Assembly (NCBI GenBank): GCA_963727045.1
Contig: CAVSES010000001.1
Span: 2,046,001-2,110,000 of the forward strand
Direction: 5' to 3'
Source of the DNA: Bog-1198 sp963727045
Lineage (GTDB): Bacteria > Pseudomonadota > Gammaproteobacteria > Steroidobacterales > Steroidobacteraceae
DNA: 64,000 bases
In this document: one piece after another, positions 1 through 7,763 of the stretch
Numbering within the stretch: position 1 is the stretch's first letter
Layout: each line of letters opens with the position of its first letter
Translations under genes and position numbers: made by a program
The notes under the pieces: generated by a model
Told to the model about the DNA's origin: nothing
Databases searched by the model: none
Seen by the model: the letters and a program-made list of their open reading frames with translations, nothing else

Positions 1-822
1 AGGGCAACCACCGCGCCGGCGCACGCGGTCGGCGGCGACCCGCTGCGGCGCATGCGTGTATTGCTCGCGGAAGACAACATGGTCAATCAGAAACTAGCCC
101 GACGTATTCTCGAGAAACTTGGCGCCGGTGTGACTGTTGCGGACAATGGCGAGGCGGCGATCGCGGAACTGTCCGCGGCGGACTTTGACGTCGTCCTGAT
201 GGATTGCCAGATGCCGGTACTGGACGGCTACGAAGCCACCCGACGCATCCGCGCGGGTGCTGCCGGTGTGACCGCCTCCAGAATACCCATCATCGCGCTC
301 ACCGCGCATGCTCTCAGCGGGGATCGAGACCGATGCCTGGCGGCGGGAATGAACGAATATTTGACCAAACCCATTGATCCGAATCTATTGAAGAGCCGGC
401 TCATGGAACTCATGGGCGGCGATTCGCGCGTTCAATCGGCGCATTCAAACCTTGAGGGCGGGAATCCGTCACTGGTGCTCGACGAGACCGTACTGCGCGG
501 CCGCATCGGCGATGACAGCGCGTTTATGGAAGAGTTGCTCGGAGTATTCGTGGTCACCACGGACGAACACATCGTTGCCTTGCTGGCGGCGGCCACCCGC
601 GGAGATGCCGCCGCGATAGCCGGGCATGCCCATGCAATCGTGGGGGCCGCCTCGAGCATAGGGGCCGGCGGTTTGATGCACGCCGCCGCCGCGCTCGAGC
701 GCGCCGCAGCGGATCCTGTCGCCGCAACTCGTCATCTCGAATCCCTGCATTCAGCCTGGCGCGAATTCCAGAGCCACCCAACGGTTGCGCTTCTCGTGGT
801 CAGGGGATGCCGCGTAGCGTAG
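1..822 (+). CDS. C-terminal part of a hybrid sensor histidine kinase (receiver + HPt), 5' truncated by the window edge
   Basis: The reading frame is open from base 1, and an internal ATG at 52 begins the receiver domain directly, without a start-site context, so the gene almost certainly begins outside the window. Counting from that ATG, the receiver has the acidic pair in LLAEDNMVNQ, the phospho-acceptor Asp51 in VVLMDCQMP and a LTKPID lysine near residue 105. A C-terminal HPt domain follows, with the phosphorylatable His in HAHAIVGAASSIGA; the usual Lys of HxLKG is replaced by Val. The arrangement matches the end of an ArcB/BarA-type phosphorelay kinase whose receiver passes phosphate to its own HPt. 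It could instead be a free REC-HPt protein with a start further upstream. The partner regulator is not identifiable here. Confidence 0.85.
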   Translation, partial: RATTAPAHAVGGDPLRRMRVLLAEDNMVNQKLARRILEKLGAGVTVADNGEAAIAELSAADFDVVLMDCQMPVLDGYEATRRIRAGAAGVTASRIPIIALTAHALSGDRDRCLAAGMNEYLTKPIDPNLLKSRLMELMGGDSRVQSAHSNLEGGNPSLVLDETVLRGRIGDDSAFMEELLGVFVVTTDEHIVALLAAATRGDAAAIAGHAHAIVGAASSIGAGGLMHAAAALERAAADPVAATRHLESLHSAWREFQSHPTVALLVVRGCRVA

Positions 823-826
823 AACT

Positions 827-2050
827 TCAGGGTCCCGAGGTTTCGTCCATGGGCCACTGCTCAAGCATGCCGACCACCGAGCTCAGAAATGCGTTGGCTT
901 GGAAGGCATCGAGCGCCCGGTGGTCGATGGTCAGCGTGAGATAACACATGGAGCGCACGCCGATCGCTTCTGCGCCGCCCGCGTCGACCACGCACACCCG
1001 GCGCTCGACTTTGCCCACACCCAGTATCGCCACCTGCGGCTGATTGATGACGATGGGCGCGGCCAGGAGACTGCCGCCCACGCCGTGATTCGAGATGGTG
1101 AAGGTGCCTCCGCGCACATCTTCAGGCGAAAGCTTTCCGGCGCGGGCGGCCTCCACCAGCTCGCCCAATCGCCGCGCCGTGTCGTACAGGCTGAGATCTT
1201 GCGCGCGGTGGATCACGGGAACGATCAAGCCTTTGTTGCCCAGAGCGGTGCCGACGCCGATGTTCGCGTCCGCGTGCAATTCGAGAGCGTCCGCATGGAA
1301 CGTGGCATTGACTTCTCTCTGAGCCTGCAAGGCGCGGGCGCAAGCGCTGACGAAATAGGCGGTGAGCGTCAAGCGTGCACCGCGGGACTCGTAAGCCGCC
1401 GCGTGGCGCGTTCGGTGCGCCAGCACCCGTGTGAGATCTGCCTCGAACAAAGTGGTGACATGCGGTGCATCGATGAGGCTGCGCGCCATGTGCTCGGCGA
1501 CGCGGCGGCGAATGGCGGTATGCGGCACCCGGGTGCCGGCTGCCGGCGGCGACGCGGGCTGCGGGCGCGGCGGCGGTGCCGCCGACATCGAGGAATTCGC
1601 GGCGTGCCGGGTCACGTCTTGCGCCGTCACGCGTCCATCGCGGCCCGTGCCGTTGATGTGTGTGACGTCGAGGGAATGCTCCTTGAGAAGCCGCCGTACC
1701 GATGGACTCAACGGCTGGCGCATGCCGCCTCCATCGGAGGGCGCCTGCGATCCCGCAGACGCTGCGGCGGCCTGCGAGGAGGCGGTTTCGGGGTGCGGCG
1801 CCGGGGTGCCGCCGAGACTCAAGCGCGCGAGCACCTCATCCGGATTCACCTCGGCGTTGACCTCTTTGAGCACCTCGATCAAGGTGCCATCGGCGGGCGA
1901 AGGGATTTCGACCGTGACCTTGTCGGTCTCGAGTTCCACCAGCGGCTCGTCCTTGACGACGGTGTCGCCCACCTGCTTGCACCAGCGCAGGACGGTGGCG
2001 CGGGTTCCTTCTCCGTTCTCGGGAACCAATACGTCTGCAACGTCGCTCAT
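827..2050 (-). CDS. bkdB: Dihydrolipoamide acyltransferase (E2) of a branched-chain 2-oxoacid dehydrogenase complex
   Basis: A 407-residue E2 subunit, which transfers the acyl group from the E1 thiamine intermediate to CoA through a swinging lipoyl arm. Residues 2-78 form a lipoyl domain with the modified lysine in ELETDKVTVEIPSP (Lys44). After a Pro/Ala linker comes a peripheral-subunit-binding domain near 110-150 (LSPSVRRLLKEH, GTGRDGRVTAQDV). The acyltransferase core holds FTISNHGVGG and the active-site DHRALD near residue 378. The usual Gly after the catalytic Asp is Ala here. It starts 2 bp after the E1 gene ends, so the two are co-transcribed and probably translationally coupled. No E3 (lipoamide dehydrogenase) gene is in the window. 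The branched-chain assignment comes from E1 similarity and the Lrp-type neighbour; other acyl substrates are possible. Confidence 0.88.
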   Translation of the reverse strand: MSDVADVLVPENGEGTRATVLRWCKQVGDTVVKDEPLVELETDKVTVEIPSPADGTLIEVLKEVNAEVNPDEVLARLSLGGTPAPHPETASSQAAAASAGSQAPSDGGGMRQPLSPSVRRLLKEHSLDVTHINGTGRDGRVTAQDVTRHAANSSMSAAPPPRPQPASPPAAGTRVPHTAIRRRVAEHMARSLIDAPHVTTLFEADLTRVLAHRTRHAAAYESRGARLTLTAYFVSACARALQAQREVNATFHADALELHADANIGVGTALGNKGLIVPVIHRAQDLSLYDTARRLGELVEAARAGKLSPEDVRGGTFTISNHGVGGSLLAAPIVINQPQVAILGVGKVERRVCVVDAGGAEAIGVRSMCYLTLTIDHRALDAFQANAFLSSVVGMLEQWPMDETSGP

Positions 2051-2052
2051 GG

Positions 2053-4152
2053 TCAGACTTCAGCCAGGTTTCGAATCGCCCGCGATATGCTTGCGACGCT
2101 GGGCAGCACCTCTTCCAGCAGCACCGGGCTGTGCGGGCTCGGAACGTCCGGCATGGCGAGCCGCTCGATCGGCGCGTCGAGATCGAAGAATGCATCCTTG
2201 GCGAGCACCGCGGCAATCTCGGCGCCGAATCCCGCAGTCAGGGTGTCCTCATGAACGATCAGGCACCGGCGGGTCTTGCGCACCGAGGCGAGAGTCGCTT
2301 CCCGATCCCAGGGCGACAAGGTCCGCAAATCCAGGTGATCGGCGGAAATCCCGGTGTCGGCGATGGCCTGCTCGCAGCGTTCGACCATGGCGCCCCAGCT
2401 GATCACCGTGAGCATAGTACCCTCGCGCAAAACCCCAGCCTTCCCGAACGGTACGACGAATTCATCGCCGGGATAGGCGCGCCGCGCGAAGCTGCCGTCG
2501 AGCAGCGAGCGATGCTCGAAAAAGATCGTCGGATCGTTGCCGCGCAGGGCACTGCGCAGCAGACCCACCGCATCCTGGGCGTTCGAGGGCATCGCCACGC
2601 GCCAGCCCAGCCCATGCACCCACTGCACCTCGTTCGACTGGCTGTGCCAGGGATCGCCGCACTTGAAGAAGCCGCCCGGGATGCGCACCACCATCGGTGC
2701 GGCGAAACGGTTGACGGTGCGCCAGCGCATCGTGCCGCAGTCGTTGAGCTGCTCCGCGGCGGGATCCGCATATTTGCGGAATTGAATTTCCGGGACGGGC
2801 ATGAGTCCGGCCGCGGCCATGCCCACCGCGCGGCCGATGATGCCCTCCTCCGAGAGACTGGTATCGAAGACGCGCGCGGATCCGAACTTCTCCTGCAACC
2901 CCAACGTCGCCGCGTGCACGCCGCCTTTGCGCCCGACATCCTCGCCGAAGATCAACATGCGCGGATTGACGGCGAGTTCCCGCTCGAGCGTGCGGCGCAC
3001 GGCAGTGACCAAATTGATGCGCGGACCGTGCGGACGGGCCTCCAAGGTGCCGGGCGGCGGCTCGAAGCCCTCGCTCAAGATTCCGCCTTGCTGCTGCACC
3101 TCGACCGTGCCGTCGGCTGCCGTTTCCGAAAACATGTACCGCCGCACACGAGCCGGGTCCGGCACTTCGCTTCGCTCGACGGCGGCGAGCGCTTGCGCGA
3201 CCGTATCGCGGCCTCGCGCAATCTCCAGGTCCCAGACCGCGGCCGACAGCAGACCGGGCACGAGCCGGACGCGGAGCTTTTCGAGCGGATCGCGTGCCTT
3301 CTCGGCTGCGATTTCGTCCGCACCTTTGTAGGTTTGCGTGTCCTGTCCGGAGTGCCCGGACAACCGCGGCACCAGCAGCCTGATCAGGGCCGGGCCTCCG
3401 CCCGAGCGCACCCCCGCGACGGCATTCTGGATGAGGGCCGCGGCTGCCATCGGGTCCGATCCATCGCCATCGAGTACGCGCAGGCCGCGGAAGGACTCGA
3501 GATTCTTGGCGATATTGCCGCCCGGGGTTTGCTGCCTTGAGGGCACCGAGATGCCGTAGCCGTTATCCTCGATGAAGAATAGGAGAGGCAGGCGCTCGGT
3601 CGTGGCGATATTGAGGGCGGACCAGAAGCCGTTGGTGGCGGTCGATGCATCCCCGCCGTGCGCAACTGCGATGCTGTTCTCGCACGCCTTGTCTCCAAGG
3701 ACGGTCGCCCGGTAGCGCAGCGCCTGGGCCCAGCCCACCGCGGGGGTGTACTGAGTTCCCACCCCGCCGCACACGGGAAGCACACAGGCGCCGGATTTGC
3801 GGGGCAGATTGAATACCACACCGATATCGCGCCCTGCGCTCATTCCTCCCGTGCGCATCATGGTTGAAGCCAGGGCCTCCTCGAGAGGCAGGCCCAGGGA
3901 GAGCAGCAACGGCCGTGACCGATAGTAGGCCCCGACTCCGTCCCGCGATCCGGTGAGCTGCCGCCCCAGCAATACCTGAGTGAGTTCGTGTCCGCGAGCC
4001 GAGAACTGATAGAGAACCTTGCGTTGCGGAACGAGCGTCGACTCTTCGAGGTCATCCAATGCCCGCGACACGGCGATTTGCCGCAAAACTGCCTGCCACT
4101 CCAGGACCCCCGGAGCGGCCGTCCCGCGGATCGGCTTGGGGTTGGCATTCAT
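2053..4152 (-). CDS. Fused E1 alpha/beta subunits of a 2-oxoisovalerate-type dehydrogenase
   Basis: At 699 residues this carries both halves of a heterotetrameric E1 in one chain. Residues 1 to about 340 are E1-alpha: they include the YYRSRP region, the thiamine-diphosphate segment beginning HGGDASTATNGF and ending EDNGYGIS, and the phosphorylation-loop-like LSGHSGQDTQTY. From about 365 comes E1-beta with FGEDVGRKGGVHAAT, FDTSLSEEGIIG and a C-terminal transketolase domain (EDTLTAGFGAEIAAV). Fused E1 proteins are known in several bacterial branched-chain complexes. It decarboxylates 2-oxo acids and reductively acylates the lipoyl group of the adjacent E2. The gene leads a two-gene operon and diverges from an Lrp/AsnC regulator. 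The exact substrate is inference. Confidence 0.88.
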   Translation of the reverse strand: MNANPKPIRGTAAPGVLEWQAVLRQIAVSRALDDLEESTLVPQRKVLYQFSARGHELTQVLLGRQLTGSRDGVGAYYRSRPLLLSLGLPLEEALASTMMRTGGMSAGRDIGVVFNLPRKSGACVLPVCGGVGTQYTPAVGWAQALRYRATVLGDKACENSIAVAHGGDASTATNGFWSALNIATTERLPLLFFIEDNGYGISVPSRQQTPGGNIAKNLESFRGLRVLDGDGSDPMAAAALIQNAVAGVRSGGGPALIRLLVPRLSGHSGQDTQTYKGADEIAAEKARDPLEKLRVRLVPGLLSAAVWDLEIARGRDTVAQALAAVERSEVPDPARVRRYMFSETAADGTVEVQQQGGILSEGFEPPPGTLEARPHGPRINLVTAVRRTLERELAVNPRMLIFGEDVGRKGGVHAATLGLQEKFGSARVFDTSLSEEGIIGRAVGMAAAGLMPVPEIQFRKYADPAAEQLNDCGTMRWRTVNRFAAPMVVRIPGGFFKCGDPWHSQSNEVQWVHGLGWRVAMPSNAQDAVGLLRSALRGNDPTIFFEHRSLLDGSFARRAYPGDEFVVPFGKAGVLREGTMLTVISWGAMVERCEQAIADTGISADHLDLRTLSPWDREATLASVRKTRRCLIVHEDTLTAGFGAEIAAVLAKDAFFDLDAPIERLAMPDVPSPHSPVLLEEVLPSVASISRAIRNLAEV

Positions 4153-4200
4153 TGCCGAAGCGTAGGACAGGCGCGCGGATAAGAATCCCCAAAAATGCTA

Positions 4201-4220
4201 CGAATATTCGCCAATATTGG
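4201..4220. promoter_or_regulatory. Two directly abutting 10-bp palindromes, candidate Lrp/AsnC operator
   Basis: Bases 4201-4210 read CGAATATTCG and 4211-4220 read CCAATATTGG. Each is a perfect palindrome with a central AATATT and they touch without a gap, so the centres are one helical turn apart. They lie in the A/T-rich 126-bp space between the divergent E1 gene and the Lrp/AsnC gene. Lrp-family proteins bind imperfect A/T-centred palindromes in such spacers, so autoregulation and control of the dehydrogenase operon is a reasonable inference. Confidence 0.55.
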
Positions 4221-4278
4221 TGATAATCGCTAAAATGATGCGTTCACTTAGCACATAAATCTTCTTTTGGGCCCAAAC

Positions 4279-4752
4279 ATGAACATTGATCGCTTCGATG
4301 CACGCATTCTCTCGGCGCTGCAGCGCGAGGGCCGGCTCTCGGTCGTGGAGCTCGCCGAGTCCATCGGATTGTCGCCCACCCCGTGTGCACGGCGGATCAA
4401 GGCACTTGAATCCGCGGGGGCCATCGAAGGATACGCAGCGATCCTGGATCCCGCCCGCATCGGGCTCGAGGTGCTCGCCATAGTTCAAGTCAAGCTCACC
4501 GAGCACACCGATGAAACGGTGGCCCGGTTCGAAAGGGAGATCCTGCTGATGGACGAAGTCACCAAGTGCTTCGCCATGACCGGCAGCTACGACTTCATTC
4601 TGGAAGTTTACGGCGAAGATTTGGAGGCTTTGAGCAACGTGGTGCTCAAGAAGCTCATCCGCGTTCCGAACGTCCGGGACATGCAGTCGAGCGTCGTGCT
4701 GGCGACGGTGAAGCGCAGCGTGAGAATTCCGCTCGGCCATCTGCAGCTTTGA
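4279..4752 (+). CDS. Lrp/AsnC-family transcriptional regulator
   Basis: A 157-residue Lrp-type regulator. The N-terminal winged helix-turn-helix begins NIDRFDARILSALQREGR with the recognition segment LSPTPCARRIKALE. The C-terminal RAM (ligand-binding, oligomerising) domain covers roughly 65-145, with GSYDFILEVYGED and the closing SSVVLATVKRS. ATG at 4279 gives the standard family N-terminus; a TTG at 4267 in the same frame would add four residues and is less likely. It is transcribed away from the branched-chain dehydrogenase operon. BkdR-type Lrp proteins regulate such operons in response to branched-chain amino acids, so that role is likely here but inferred from position. Confidence 0.88.
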   Translation: MNIDRFDARILSALQREGRLSVVELAESIGLSPTPCARRIKALESAGAIEGYAAILDPARIGLEVLAIVQVKLTEHTDETVARFEREILLMDEVTKCFAMTGSYDFILEVYGEDLEALSNVVLKKLIRVPNVRDMQSSVVLATVKRSVRIPLGHLQL

Positions 4753-4771
4753 TAGCGCAATGCCGCCGCAG

Positions 4772-6367
4772 TCACGCTGTTTGCCCGGTGCCGGCCCCCG
4801 CAAGTTCATCCGTGCCGAGCCGCCATTCAATCCGCGCTGTCGTACCGCGACCGGGCAAGGACGAGAGGCAGAATTCACCGCCGGTCATCTCCGCACGCTC
4901 GCGGAGATTTCGAATACCCGCTCCATTCAGACGCCCCGGATCCCGTGCCTCATCCATTCCGACCCCGTCATCACGCACTTCGAGGCTGAGCACCGGCCCC
5001 TCGCGTCTGACCTCGACCCACACCGTACTGGCCCGCGCGTGCTTTGCGGCGTTGTTGAGCAACTCCTGTACGCAGCGGAACAGATGCGTCGATATCCGCT
5101 TGGGAATCTCGTCATTATGCGCACTGATCTCGGCGCGCACGTTCAGCGCCGGGTAGACCTCCGCAAAACCGCGGCAGAACCAGGTGGTTGCCGAAGCGGC
5201 GCCGAGACTGTCGAGCATCTGCGGGCGCAGGTTCATCGATATCGCGCGAATACCGTCCGCCGTTTCTTGGATTCTCTGCACCGCCAACGTGAGTACGCCT
5301 TCAGGGCTTCCGAGCTCCGGCCTCTGCACCATGATGATGGCCCGCTCCAGCGTATATTTGATGGCGCTCAGCGACTGGCCGACCGAATCGTGCAGTTCGA
5401 CGGCGATGCGGCGGCGCTCGCCCTCCTGAGCCTGGATCAATTGCTCGGAGAGCAACGCAAGATTATTGCGCGATGCGCGCAGTTCCTCCTCCGCGCGCTC
5501 GCGCCGCACAACCTCGTTGCGCAATTCGCGGTTGGATTCGCCCAACTCGCGCGTGCGCAGACGGACGCGCGATTCGAGATTGAGGTTCACATTCTCGAGC
5601 GACTGTTGCGCGCGGCGCAGCGCCGATACGTCTGTCACCACCAGCACGGATCGCGTATCCCGGGGGGCGCCCGCATCCTCATCGGTGCGCATCGGACGCA
5701 GGATGAACTGCAGCGTCTGATCGTTCGCGGGCGAATAGAACTCGAATTCATGCGGCTCACCGCGGCGCAGTTTCGAAAGCGCCTCGCGCAGGCCCCGCGT
5801 AACGGCACAGGTCGGATCGACACAGGCCGGATGCAGCGCTGTGTGCGCGTGGCTGCCGATCAAGCTGCTCACGGTTCCAAGTCCCCAATGCTCAACCACG
5901 CGGTTCGCGCGCAGAACCAATCCATCGTCGCTGAGCAGGCACACTACGGCAGTGAGGGCATCCGCGGTGCATTCCCATTCCTGCTTGGCCTTTTCGATCG
6001 CTGCCTGGCGTTCGCGATCGCGGACGGCCCGCGGCGCGCGCGCGGTCACATCGGTCAAGAATGCTTCAATCAACTTCAGGACCGAGTCGATCTCGAGCGC
6101 GGAAGGAACGTAGGAATCGTCCCCGGCGGACGATCCGGATGCTTTCAATCCGAGTTCGCGCCATAGGGGCACCTGGCGTTCGATCCAGCGGGCGACTCTC
6201 GCATAGTTTATTGGCCAGTCCGCCTCGTCGCTGTTTGCCTGAGCGAGTTCCGCACTGGCGTCCATCAAGATGATGCGCAGCGTCGCCGTGTTCGCCGTCT
6301 GCGACTCCATGTCGCCCGCGGCTTCGGCCGCGGGTGCGCGGGGATCGGATGGCGTTTTCATCGACAT
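4772..6367 (-). CDS. Soluble PAS-containing sensor histidine kinase, NarX/DegS-type (HisKA_3)
   Basis: A 531-residue kinase with no signal peptide or membrane segment, so probably cytoplasmic. An undefined N-terminal region (about 1-125) precedes a PAS-like domain (about 130-245, LLSDDGLVLRANRVVEHWGL) and a coiled coil (about 245-315). The HisKA_3 box AVELHDSVGQSLSAIKY carries the phosphorylated His. The ATPase domain has VRDDGVGMDEA and GAGIRNLRERAEMTGG. Such kinases pair with NarL/LuxR-type regulators; one lies at 18017-18689 and another at 43265-44014, but no partner is adjacent. It starts 3 bp after the last pseudopilin gene of the secretion operon, so it is probably the final cistron of that operon. 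No ligand is evident. Confidence 0.85.
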   Translation of the reverse strand: MSMKTPSDPRAPAAEAAGDMESQTANTATLRIILMDASAELAQANSDEADWPINYARVARWIERQVPLWRELGLKASGSSAGDDSYVPSALEIDSVLKLIEAFLTDVTARAPRAVRDRERQAAIEKAKQEWECTADALTAVVCLLSDDGLVLRANRVVEHWGLGTVSSLIGSHAHTALHPACVDPTCAVTRGLREALSKLRRGEPHEFEFYSPANDQTLQFILRPMRTDEDAGAPRDTRSVLVVTDVSALRRAQQSLENVNLNLESRVRLRTRELGESNRELRNEVVRRERAEEELRASRNNLALLSEQLIQAQEGERRRIAVELHDSVGQSLSAIKYTLERAIIMVQRPELGSPEGVLTLAVQRIQETADGIRAISMNLRPQMLDSLGAASATTWFCRGFAEVYPALNVRAEISAHNDEIPKRISTHLFRCVQELLNNAAKHARASTVWVEVRREGPVLSLEVRDDGVGMDEARDPGRLNGAGIRNLRERAEMTGGEFCLSSLPGRGTTARIEWRLGTDELAGAGTGQTA

Positions 6368-6370
6368 GAA

Positions 6371-6889
6371 TCAGTCCGCAGATGGCGGAGCCGGATTGAC
6401 GCGGTGGCGGCCCCAAACGCGAGGAACATACTCGAACTTCCAGTCGCAATAGCAGACGGCGTCCTCAAATGCTTTCTCCTCAATTGGGAATCCTTTCTTC
6501 TTGAGCGGCTCCGAGTTGGAACTGCTGGCGATTCCCGTGATTCCGAGCGCACCCACGCGGATGAGGCTCCAGTCCTGGGCACCCGTCATGGGGTCATTGT
6601 AGAAGCGGCGCAGATGATGGACCGGCAAGGGTCCGCGCTCGTCGTCAAGCAGGTCTTCGATCTCCTGCGGAAATTGATTGCCCGTCTTGTAATACGAGGC
6701 GATCGCACGTTCAAAGTCGCGTCCGATGAACAAGAGTTCCTGTTCGCGTTCGCGCTGCGCCTGCGTGCGCCAGACCACGCCCACGGCCGAGAGGGCCACG
6801 CCCAGCACCGCGACGGCGATCAAGAGCCCGATATAGGTGAAACCCGCCGCGTGGGAAAAGCCTCTGGTGCGGCTTGCCGGATGGGCCAT
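6371..6889 (-). CDS. Type II secretion pseudopilin (third of the distal trio)
   Basis: A 172-residue protein with a type IV prepilin N-terminus. A basic leader ends at Gly of AAGFTYIGLLIAVAVLG, followed by a hydrophobic helix of about 20 residues and the amphipathic stretch RTQAQREREQELLFIG. Processing by a PilD-type peptidase and assembly into the pseudopilus are expected; the peptidase gene is not in the window. The canonical Glu5 of mature pseudopilins is absent: FTYIG occupies the positions normally FTLIE. Minor pseudopilins lacking Glu5 (GspK type) sit at the tip, which could apply here. It follows 6893-7303 with 3 bp between. The specific Gsp letter cannot be assigned by eye. Confidence 0.78.
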   Translation of the reverse strand: MAHPASRTRGFSHAAGFTYIGLLIAVAVLGVALSAVGVVWRTQAQREREQELLFIGRDFERAIASYYKTGNQFPQEIEDLLDDERGPLPVHHLRRFYNDPMTGAQDWSLIRVGALGITGIASSSNSEPLKKKGFPIEEKAFEDAVCYCDWKFEYVPRVWGRHRVNPAPPSAD

Positions 6890-6892
6890 ACG

Positions 6893-7303
6893 CTACCAGC
6901 TGACGAACGGCGATCCGTCGGCAGCGCTGTCCGGCGAACCGCTGTGGAGGTCGCGTACCCCGGGATGGTCAGGGTCATCGGACTGCACGACGAGCCAGGT
7001 CTCGGCCGACTTGGTGAAGGGGTCCACAGGCACGCTGCGGATGTAATGCTTGTCCACCAGCGCCGCCAGCGCCTCCGGATACTGGCCGAGATCGCCGTAG
7101 TACTTGTCGATGGATTCCCGCATCATCGACAAGTCGCGGCGAAGCACGGTCTCCTTGGAGCGCTGCACGGTGCGAAAGTAGCGCGGCACCGCGATGGTCA
7201 GCAACACGCCGATGATGCTCATGACCACGAGCAGCTCGATCAACGTGAATCCGCCGCGGCGGCGGAGTCCGGCGACTTTACCATTCACGATACGCGATCC
7301 CAT
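6893..7303 (-). CDS. Type II secretion pseudopilin, GspG-like
   Basis: This 136-residue protein has a short basic leader (LRRRG) cut before FTLIELLVVMSIIGVLLTIA, which keeps the conserved Glu5. A body follows with SIDKYYGDLGQYPEALAALV and a DPFTKS segment typical of GspG-like pseudopilins. It overlaps the preceding pseudopilin gene by 26 bp and is followed 3 bp later by the next, indicating translational coupling. It is a second GspG-type protein besides 15634-16116, so the operon may encode a major and several minor pseudopilins. The assignment as pseudopilin is firm; the position within the pilus is not. Confidence 0.82.
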   Translation of the reverse strand: MGSRIVNGKVAGLRRRGGFTLIELLVVMSIIGVLLTIAVPRYFRTVQRSKETVLRRDLSMMRESIDKYYGDLGQYPEALAALVDKHYIRSVPVDPFTKSAETWLVVQSDDPDHPGVRDLHSGSPDSAADGSPFVSW

Positions 7304-7748
7304 TCAGTCCCTTGCCCTGCGCCAGGCTATACACATCGAACACGTCGTCCCCCGGTTGCGGGTCCGACGGCGGGCTCTTGTAGCTGCGCAGCCCCCACGT
7401 ATCCGCCGCCGCCACGCTTGGGTCGGGAAACATCGGATCGCGCGGCACGCGCCGCAGGAAGTACATCATGACCTTCTTTTCGCTCTGAATGTCCTCGACG
7501 CCGTCCACGAGAACCTGCAGATTCGCGGGATAGCCCGTGTCGCCCAGTTCCATCTTGATGTGACCGCTGTCCGCTGCGTTTTTGTACGCATCGATGGCGC
7601 TGCGCAGTATCCGCAAGGATTGATGCAGCTCCGACTCGCGTTCGCGTTGGACCTCGAGCCGCACCAGCGGCATTGCGGCGCTCGTGAGCACGCCGATGAT
7701 GGCGACCGTGACCACCAACTCAATCAGTGTAAACCCGCGCGGGCGCAT
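7278..7748 (-). CDS. Type II secretion pseudopilin following the secretin gene
   Basis: The 156-residue product has a very short leader (MRPRG) before FTLIELVVTVAIIGVLTSAA, with Glu5 present. The body includes LRILRSAIDAYKNAADSGH and the RVPRDPMFPD segment, both close to the GspG fold. Its start lies about 15 bp after the inferred end of the secretin gene (near 7764) and its end overlaps the next pseudopilin gene by 26 bp. It is one of three consecutive pseudopilins that end the structural part of the operon. Function: a subunit of the periplasmic pseudopilus that pushes substrates through the secretin. Confidence 0.82.
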   Translation of the reverse strand: MRPRGFTLIELVVTVAIIGVLTSAAMPLVRLEVQRERESELHQSLRILRSAIDAYKNAADSGHIKMELGDTGYPANLQVLVDGVEDIQSEKKVMMYFLRRVPRDPMFPDPSVAAADTWGLRSYKSPPSDPQPGDDVFDVYSLAQGKGLNGIAYREW

Positions 7749-7763
7749 GCTGGCAGCCTTAGG

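Noticed and set aside
899..2254. Long plus-strand open frame opposite the E2/E1 genes
   Set aside because: Antisense shadow in GC-rich DNA; Arg/Ala/His-rich reading without recognisable motifs, whereas the minus strand encodes clear lipoyl and acyltransferase domains.
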